This document shows, piece by piece, positions 1-5,108 of a stretch of DNA of 7,200 nt. This DNA comes from Duncaniella sp. (GTDB lineage: Bacteria; Bacteroidota; Bacteroidia; Bacteroidales; Muribaculaceae), in NCBI GenBank assembly GCA_029052375.1, contig JAIDJD010000150.1, positions 1 through 7,200 of the forward strand. The letters are read 5' to 3'. The notes under the pieces were generated by a model, which saw nothing but the letters and a program-made list of their open reading frames with translations, had not been told where the DNA came from and did no database searches. Position numbers and translations under genes: made by a program. Each line of letters opens with the position of its first letter. Position 1 is the first letter of the stretch.

Positions 1-1181
1 ACTACATAGTGGTCAACACCTGCAGCGTCACTGAGATAGCAGACAAGAAATGCCGCCAGGCCATACGCGGTTTTGCAAGGCGCTATCCCGAGGCCAGGAT
101 AATAGTGACAGGATGCTACGCCCAGCTCAAGCCGGGCGAGGGGGCCGGGCTCCCGGGCGTGGCCATAGTAGCTGGCACAGACCGCAAGCTCGAGCTGGCA
201 CGCTATCTTGCCGAACAGGAAGGCGAGACCACCGAGGTACACCACACCCCTACGGAAGATATATCCACCTTCTCGCCCTCGTGCTCGCGCGGCGACCGCA
301 CACGCTATTTCCTCAAGGTGCAGGACGGGTGTGACTACCGCTGCTCCTACTGCACCATCCCCAAGGCCCGCGGGCGCTCGCGCTCGGGCACGATAGAAGA
401 GATGACAGAGCAGGCGCGCCGGGTAGCGGCCGAGGGAGGCAAGGAGATAGTGATAACAGGTGTCAACATCGGCGACTTCGGCAAGGGGACCGGAGAGAGC
501 TTCATCGACCTCTGCCGCGCCCTCGACGGCGTGGAGGACATCGAACGCTACCGCATATCCTCTATCGAGCCGAATCTGCTGACAGACGAGCTGATAGAGT
601 TTGTAGCCGGGTCGAGAGCCTTCATGCCTCACTTCCACATCCCTCTCCAGTGCGGGTCGGACAGCGTCCTGAGGCTGATGCGCCGCAGATACAACACCGC
701 CCTCTTCCGCCACAAGGTAGAGCGCATCAAGGAGGCGATGCCTGACGCCTTCATCGGCGTAGACCTGATAGTAGGGGCCAGAGGAGAGACCGAAGAACTC
801 TTCGAGGAGTCGAAGCGGTTTGTGGAGAGCCTCCCCATATCGCGTCTCCACGTCTTCACCTACAGCGAGCGTCCCGGCACAGACGCACTCGCCATCACCC
901 CTGTGGTGAGCCAGGAGGAGAAACACCGCCGCACACGCATCATGCTCAGGGTGAGCGAGAAGAAGCTGAAAGAATTCACAGAGAAATATGTCGGCACCGT
1001 GCGTCCCGTGCTTGTAGAGCATCCGCGCGAAGACGGCTCGATGGCCGGATTCACCGACAACTATCTGAGGGTGATACTCACAAATCCCTCAGAACAGATG
1101 GCCAACACCATAACCCCCGTGCGCATCACAGAGATGCACCCCGAGGGCGAAGACAACAGCGGGGAGGCTGTCGTGGAATGA
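1..1181 (+). CDS. mtaB: tRNA t6A37 methylthiotransferase MtaB, 5'-truncated
   Basis: Radical SAM enzyme that adds a methylthio group to C2 of N6-threonylcarbamoyladenosine at position 37 of ANN-decoding tRNAs, giving ms2t6A. The reading frame is open to the left edge (codons at 3-8 read Tyr-Ile before the GTG at 9), so the real start lies outside and about 40 N-terminal residues are missing, judged by the usual 430-450 residue length. Counting from the GTG at 9, the methylthiotransferase domain shows NTCSVT (Cys5) and TGCYAQ (Cys36), two of the three ligands of the auxiliary Fe-S cluster; the third should be upstream. The radical SAM motif CxxxCxxC is Cys108, Cys112 and Cys115, within DGCDYRCSYCTIPKARG. 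SAM-barrel signatures include TGVNIGDFG (150-158) and IPLQCGSD (211-218). A TRAM RNA-binding domain follows from about residue 326. The frame ends in TGA overlapping the next gene's ATG. MtaB is preferred over MiaB or RimO because of the NTCSVT and TIPKARGRSRS patterns; the subfamily choice is fairly secure. Confidence 0.93.
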   Translation, partial: YIVVNTCSVTEIADKKCRQAIRGFARRYPEARIIVTGCYAQLKPGEGAGLPGVAIVAGTDRKLELARYLAEQEGETTEVHHTPTEDISTFSPSCSRGDRTRYFLKVQDGCDYRCSYCTIPKARGRSRSGTIEEMTEQARRVAAEGGKEIVITGVNIGDFGKGTGESFIDLCRALDGVEDIERYRISSIEPNLLTDELIEFVAGSRAFMPHFHIPLQCGSDSVLRLMRRRYNTALFRHKVERIKEAMPDAFIGVDLIVGARGETEELFEESKRFVESLPISRLHVFTYSERPGTDALAITPVVSQEEKHRRTRIMLRVSEKKLKEFTEKYVGTVRPVLVEHPREDGSMAGFTDNYLRVILTNPSEQMANTITPVRITEMHPEGEDNSGEAVVE

Positions 1182-2182
1182 GCGCCCGCACAGCCGTTAT
1201 AATCCTCAACTGGAACGGCGAGAAGCTGCTGCGCAAATACCTCCCCTCGGTAGTGCGCCACACCGACCCGGCTGTCGGCACGGTGATTGTGGCCGACAAC
1301 GGCTCGACAGACGGCTCGCTCGAATACCTGAGAAAGGAGTTGCCGCAGGTGCGCACAATTGTTTTCAACGAGAACCTCGGTTTTGCCGAGGGATACAACG
1401 AGGCCATACGCCTCACGGCCGGGGAGTTTGACTATACCGTCCTGCTCAACTCAGACGTAGAGGTCAAGGACGACTGGCTGACACCGCTCTTCCGCTTCAT
1501 CTCAGCGCGTCCCGAGGTCGGCGCCCTGCAGCCCAAGCTGCTCTCTGCCGAGGAGCCTGACAGGTTTGAATACGCCGGAGCCGCGGGCGGATTTCTCGAC
1601 CGCAACGGATATCCCTACTGCCGCGGGCGCATTTTCGACACCGTAGAGGAAGACCGCGGGCAGTATGACACACCCATGCAGACCGACTGGGCCACAGGGG
1701 CCTGCCTGATGGTGGACAATGCGGCATATCTCGAGGCGGGAGGCCTCGACAAAGAGTTTTTCGCCCACATGGAAGAGATAGACCTATGCTGGCGCCTGCG
1801 CCTGGCCGGCAAGCAGGTGTGGGCCATCCCCGACAGCCGTGTCTACCACCTCGGCGGCGGCAGCCTGCCCGTCTCGGACCCGCGCAAGACCTATCTCAAC
1901 TTCCGCAACAACCTGCTGATGCTCCACAAGAACCTGCCGGACGGGGCGAGGAGGGGCATACTGCTGCGCCGGCGCCTGCTCGACACCGTGGCGTGGGCCA
2001 AGTTCGTTCTGTCGGGAGACACCGCAGACGCCAAAGCCATATGGCGCGCACACCGAGACTTTGCCAGGATGCGCAAGTCATACACCGTCCATCCCAAAGC
2101 CAACCTGCTCGATCCCCACAGGAACATCCTCTTCGACTACTACGTCCGAGCCCGCAAACGCTACTCCACCCTCGACAACTGA
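1178..2182 (+). CDS. Family 2 glycosyltransferase, rhamnosyltransferase (WbbL)-like
   Basis: Predicted cytoplasmic GT-A fold glycosyltransferase of 334 residues that would move a sugar from a nucleotide donor to a glycan or lipid-linked acceptor; donor and acceptor cannot be read from the sequence. The N-terminal strand VIILNWNG (7-14) is the classic family 2 opening. DNGSTDGS (40-47) fits the nucleotide-binding loop, NLGFAEGYN (66-74) is typical of the WbbL/COG1216 branch, and NSD (91-93) is the metal-binding DxD-like motif. TGACLMV (173-179) and HMEEIDLCWR (197-206) hold the acceptor-side acidic catalytic region, followed by VYHLGGGS (222-229). The C-terminal part (about 240-334) is basic and helical with no clear membrane span. 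The ATG at 1178 lies inside the mtaB stop region (ATGA overlap), so translation is probably coupled to mtaB. Rhamnose is a common donor for this branch, but the assignment is only by family resemblance. An O-antigen, capsule or exopolysaccharide role is inference. Confidence 0.9.
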   Translation: MSARTAVIILNWNGEKLLRKYLPSVVRHTDPAVGTVIVADNGSTDGSLEYLRKELPQVRTIVFNENLGFAEGYNEAIRLTAGEFDYTVLLNSDVEVKDDWLTPLFRFISARPEVGALQPKLLSAEEPDRFEYAGAAGGFLDRNGYPYCRGRIFDTVEEDRGQYDTPMQTDWATGACLMVDNAAYLEAGGLDKEFFAHMEEIDLCWRLRLAGKQVWAIPDSRVYHLGGGSLPVSDPRKTYLNFRNNLLMLHKNLPDGARRGILLRRRLLDTVAWAKFVLSGDTADAKAIWRAHRDFARMRKSYTVHPKANLLDPHRNILFDYYVRARKRYSTLDN

Positions 2183-2214
2183 CGGCTGGGAGGGTGCTGA
2201 GGCTGTCACAGCCG
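2183..2214. terminator. Weak hairpin at convergent gene junction, possible terminator
   Basis: The 23 bases between the converging stop codons, plus the end of radC, can fold. GGCTG at 2201-2205 pairs with CAGCC at 2209-2213 across a 3-base loop, or CGGCTG at 2183-2188 pairs with CAGCCG at 2209-2214 around a long loop. Neither strand has a following T-run, so a standard intrinsic terminator is not supported. Its position between two converging transcripts is the main reason to list it. Confidence 0.2.
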
Positions 2215-2913
2215 GCCTTCGTCGCGGTACGAGTACGAGCGGTGGCGGGCTATGATGATGTGGTCGAGGACTTTGATGTCCACCAGAGCGGCCGCGTCCT
2301 TGATTTTCTGTGTCAGGGCGTCGTCCGGGCCGGAGGGCATGGCGTTGCCCGAGGGATGATTGTGTACAAGGATTATGCTCTCAGCGAGACATTCTATGGC
2401 GCGCTTGACGAGGAGCTTGACATCCACGAGCGTCGCCACGGTGCCCCCCTGGGAAAGACAGCGGCTGAAGGTGACGCGGTTGGCCCGCGAGAGCATCAGC
2501 ACCCAGAACTCCTCCCACTCTATGGATTCAAGCTTGGGAGCCATCAGGTTGACCACGTCGTCGCTCGAGCGTATCACGGGGTCTTCGTTGGCGGCCCGCT
2601 GCTCGCGGTTGCGGCGCCCCAGCTCGAAGGCGGCTGCGAGCGAGACTGCCTTTGCAGGCCCTACGCCCTTGTAGCGGGCCATCACCTCGGTCATGCTCAT
2701 TGAGGCGAGCCGGTCTACACGGTTGTCGTTGTCGGCGAGAATCTGACGCGCCATATCCACCACCGACATTCCCGGCAGGCCCCCTCCGAAGATTATGGCT
2801 ACGAGCTCGGCGTCGGAGAGCGAGCGTATGCCGAGCGCGAGGGCCTTCTCGCGCGGCTTCTCCTGGCCGGAGAGGTCGGCTATGCGCACCGAGGTGAAAG
2901 GCATCTGTTCCAT
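2206..2913 (-). CDS. radC: RadC family JAB/MPN-domain protein
   Basis: A 235-residue protein matching full-length RadC. The N-terminal part has REKALALGIRSLSDAELVAI (21-40), the usual RadC opening, and a helix-hairpin-helix-like segment YKGVGPAKAVSLAAAFELGRR (81-101, here with one residue beyond its core) that suggests DNA contact. The C-terminal MPN domain (about 112-233) keeps the full JAMM metal set: Glu135, then His184 and His186 in VHNHPSGN, and Asp197 after PSGP. LDHIII (216-221) closes the domain. Metal binding is therefore likely retained. The family was named for a DNA repair phenotype in E. coli that was later disputed, and its biochemical role is not firmly established. The start ATG is 10 bases after the stop of the glycosyltransferase gene, so coupled translation at the end of a four-gene run is likely. 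It converges with the + strand glycosyltransferase. No neighbouring phage or anti-restriction genes are present, which favours the chromosomal rather than the mobile-element form of RadC. Confidence 0.94.
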   Translation of the reverse strand: MEQMPFTSVRIADLSGQEKPREKALALGIRSLSDAELVAIIFGGGLPGMSVVDMARQILADNDNRVDRLASMSMTEVMARYKGVGPAKAVSLAAAFELGRRNREQRAANEDPVIRSSDDVVNLMAPKLESIEWEEFWVLMLSRANRVTFSRCLSQGGTVATLVDVKLLVKRAIECLAESIILVHNHPSGNAMPSGPDDALTQKIKDAAALVDIKVLDHIIIARHRSYSYRDEGRL

Positions 2914-2923
2914 CGCGCCCGGC

Positions 2924-3934
2924 TCAGTTTTTGTTGCCCTTCCTCATGTCTATCTCCTGCTGGAGGTCGCGGCCCCCGCCGAGCAGAATCTTCGAGACAT
3001 AGGCGCGTATAAATCCTGTGCCATAGCCTGTTATCTGTATCACACTGGCCGGGACGGCCTTGAGGGCTATGAGCGGCGAGCCGGTGGAGACAAGCGCCGA
3101 GAAGAATATGGCCATGAGATAGACGCCGAGGGGCACGAGCCACAGGGGCGAGACAAAGATGCCGAGCAAGAGAAGAGCCACACCTATGATGACGGCAAGC
3201 GCCGGAAGGGTATGCACCAGCTTGAGCGAGCCGGGGTAGAGCAGCTTGAGCGTGATGCGCGACATACCGAAGACATGGACCTGGCGGAAGAATTTCCTGA
3301 AGTCTACACGCCGCTTGTGATAGACCGGCGCCTCGCGGACAAGGCCGATGGAAAATCCGGCCTCGCGGATGCGCGTGCTCATGTCGATATCCTCCGAGAA
3401 CATCTCGCGGAATCCGCCCACCTTCTCGTAGACACGGCGCGAGAATCCCATGTTGAATGTCCTGGGGACAAACTTCTCCATGCTTATCTTGCCTCCGCGG
3501 ATGCCTCCGGTGGTGAGGAATGAGGTCATCGAATAGTTGATGGCCTTCTGTGTGGAGGTGAAGGAGTCGTGTGCGGCGTCCGGGCCTCCGAAACAGTCGA
3601 GCGGATTGGTGTCGAGGGCCTTGGAGAGCGTCTCGAAGTATGTCGGGGGAATGACGCAGTCGCTGTCGAAGAATATGAAGTAATCGCCCTCTGCCCTCTC
3701 CATGCCGTGGTTGCGGGCTATGGACCTCCCCTCGTTGGACTTGAAGAAGTATCGCGCGTTGGCGCCGGGATACTCCCCGACGAGATGTCCGCAAGGCTCC
3801 GTAGAGCCATCCTCGACGATAACCGTCTCAAAATTCTTGCACGTCTGCGCCGCAAGGCTCTCGAGAAGGTCGCGCACCTCGTCTATGCGGTTGTAGACGG
3901 GGACTATGACTGAAAATCTGGGCTTGTCTGTCAT
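2924..3934 (-). CDS. Membrane-anchored family 2 glycosyltransferase
   Basis: A 336-residue protein with a family 2 GT-A catalytic domain and a hydrophobic C-terminal part, expected to act at the cytoplasmic face of the inner membrane in surface glycan or lipid glycosylation. FSVIVPVYNR (7-16) is the family opening, EDGSTE (41-46) the nucleotide-binding loop, NEGRSIARNHG (67-77) the conserved middle segment, and FFDSD (88-92) the DxD metal site. FSEDIDMSTRIREAG (179-193) carries the acidic catalytic region, and YHKRR (205-209) followed by FRQVHVFG (216-223) is the usual post-catalytic segment. Hydrophobic stretches at about 243-261 and 264-283, and possibly 287-307, look like membrane helices. 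No ribosome-binding site is visible; the ATG is chosen because the domain begins just after it and no ATG, GTG or TTG lies in frame between the upstream stop and it. A run of eight C lies just before it (see repeat). Sugar specificity is unknown. It is not close to the + strand glycosyltransferase, which belongs to another branch and lacks these membrane helices. Confidence 0.9.
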   Translation of the reverse strand: MTDKPRFSVIVPVYNRIDEVRDLLESLAAQTCKNFETVIVEDGSTEPCGHLVGEYPGANARYFFKSNEGRSIARNHGMERAEGDYFIFFDSDCVIPPTYFETLSKALDTNPLDCFGGPDAAHDSFTSTQKAINYSMTSFLTTGGIRGGKISMEKFVPRTFNMGFSRRVYEKVGGFREMFSEDIDMSTRIREAGFSIGLVREAPVYHKRRVDFRKFFRQVHVFGMSRITLKLLYPGSLKLVHTLPALAVIIGVALLLLGIFVSPLWLVPLGVYLMAIFFSALVSTGSPLIALKAVPASVIQITGYGTGFIRAYVSKILLGGGRDLQQEIDMRKGNKN

Positions 3935-3942
3935 GGCTCTCA

Positions 3943-3950
3943 GGGGGGGG
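3943..3950. repeat. Eight-base G/C homopolymer in glycosyltransferase leader
   Basis: Eight consecutive G on the + strand (C on the coding - strand) sit in the 40-base gap between nspC and the glycosyltransferase, ending 8 bases before its ATG. In the glycosyltransferase frame the leader is open back to a stop overlapping the end of nspC but holds no ATG, GTG or TTG. A length change would therefore alter leader spacing rather than reading frame. No Shine-Dalgarno-like site or Bacteroidota-type promoter (TAnnTTTG) is evident in the gap. Confidence 0.9.
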
Positions 3951-3974
3951 TGATTTGGTATGGGTAAGTGTTCG

Positions 3975-5108
3975 TCAGCTCATCCGGTTCTTGAAGTCGA
4001 GATAGTCGAAACGGCGCAGGTACTCACACTCGCCGCCTGCACGGCAGAGCACTATGGAGGGATGCTGTATGCCGTTGAACATATTGGTCTTGACCGTCGT
4101 GTAGTGGTTCATGTCCTCGAGGGTCAGCCTGTCTCCGGGCTCGAGGGGACGGGCAAAGGCCCAGTCGCCCACATAGTCGCCGCTCAGGCACGAGTTGCCT
4201 CCGAGACGGTAGACGGGCAGGCCCGGAGCCTCGGGAACACTCTCGGTGATGGCAGGCTTGTAAGGCATCTCGAGACAGTCAGGCATATGGCAGGCAAACG
4301 AGGCGTCGATGACGGCGGTCTTGACACCCTGGTTCTCGACCACATCGAGGACAGAGGTGACAAGGTCGCCGGTGCGCCACGTGAAGGCGCTGCCGGGCTC
4401 GAGCACAACGCCGAGCCAGGGGTAACGGGCGCGGAAGCCCTTGAGCACAGATATCAGGTGGTCTGTGTCGTAACCCTCGCGGGTCATGAGGTGGCCTCCG
4501 CCGAAGTTGACCCACTTGAGCGACGGGAGATACTTGCCGAACTGGGCCTCGAAGGCCTCGAGCACTTTGGCAAGGTCGTGGGAAGAGCTCTCGCACAGGG
4601 CGTGGAAGTGAAAGCCCTCGAGCCCCTCTGGAAAGCCTGCGGCCTCGAGCTGGCCGGCCGTGACGCCGAAGCGCGAACCGGGGAGCGCGGGGTTGTAGAT
4701 GTCTGTCTCTATCACCGAACACTGCGGATTGACCCTCAGTCCCGGCGACACGCCTGCGGCAAGGGCACGCCGTCCATACTTCTCCCACTGGCCGAGAGAG
4801 TTGAAGGTGATGTGGGTGGCCCGGCTGAGAAACTCGCCTATCGCGGCCTCGGTGTAGACCGGACAGTAGACGTGGGCCTCGCCGCCGAGCTCCTCGACAC
4901 CGAGCATCAGCTCGTTGAGCGAGGATGCGGTGAAGTCGCGGTTGTACTCGCGCATTATCGGGAAGGTGCGCCAGAGGGCATTGGCCTTGAAGGCCATTAT
5001 GATGTTGACGCCGGCCTCGCGCTCGACACTGTTGATGAGGGCGAGGTTGCGGCGCAGCTTCTCCTCGTAGACTATATAGTATGGTGTGGGTATCTCCTGT
5101 ATTGTCAT
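3975..5108 (-). CDS. nspC: Carboxynorspermidine/carboxyspermidine decarboxylase
   Basis: PLP-dependent fold III decarboxylase of 377 residues, full length for NspC. It removes CO2 from carboxyspermidine (or carboxynorspermidine) to give spermidine (or norspermidine), the last step of the route that starts from aspartate semialdehyde and a diamine and needs no S-adenosylmethionine decarboxylase. The N-terminus IPTPYYIVYEEKL (6-18) is typical. The PLP lysine is Lys41 in MAFKANALW. HFHALCESSS (167-176), the phosphate-binding glycine loop NFGGGH (201-206) and EPGSAF (237-242) line the cofactor site. GNSCLSGDYVGD (304-315) supplies the catalytic cysteine Cys307 and substrate-binding acidic residues from the partner subunit, so a homodimer is expected. 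CESS and GNSCLSGD separate it from diaminopimelate decarboxylase (LysA), arginine decarboxylase and ornithine decarboxylase. Its ATG overlaps the helicase stop by 4 bases (ATGA), implying coupling. The dehydrogenase partner (carboxyspermidine dehydrogenase) is not in this window. Spermidine as product is inferred from what is known of Bacteroidota. Confidence 0.94.
   Translation of the reverse strand: MTIQEIPTPYYIVYEEKLRRNLALINSVEREAGVNIIMAFKANALWRTFPIMREYNRDFTASSLNELMLGVEELGGEAHVYCPVYTEAAIGEFLSRATHITFNSLGQWEKYGRRALAAGVSPGLRVNPQCSVIETDIYNPALPGSRFGVTAGQLEAAGFPEGLEGFHFHALCESSSHDLAKVLEAFEAQFGKYLPSLKWVNFGGGHLMTREGYDTDHLISVLKGFRARYPWLGVVLEPGSAFTWRTGDLVTSVLDVVENQGVKTAVIDASFACHMPDCLEMPYKPAITESVPEAPGLPVYRLGGNSCLSGDYVGDWAFARPLEPGDRLTLEDMNHYTTVKTNMFNGIQHPSIVLCRAGGECEYLRRFDYLDFKNRMS

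Noticed and set aside
1786..2703. 305-codon open frame on the + strand across the convergent junction
   Set aside because: Its second half is the codon-register antisense of radC and its first half is a shifted frame of the glycosyltransferase; it has low-complexity Arg/Pro/Ala-rich content and no domain.
2795..3523. 242-codon open frame on the + strand opposite the second glycosyltransferase
   Set aside because: Codon-register antisense of a well-supported glycosyltransferase gene; the charged, low-complexity translation matches no family I know.
2880..3794. 304-codon open frame on the - strand, shifted against the second glycosyltransferase
   Set aside because: Same strand, other frame; the His/Arg/Pro-rich translation is typical of a frame-shifted GC-rich gene.
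3789..3859. Short direct repeat CCGCAAGGCTC seen twice about 60 bases apart
   Set aside because: It lies within coding sequence, is only 11 bases long, has no third copy, and is explained by shared codons.
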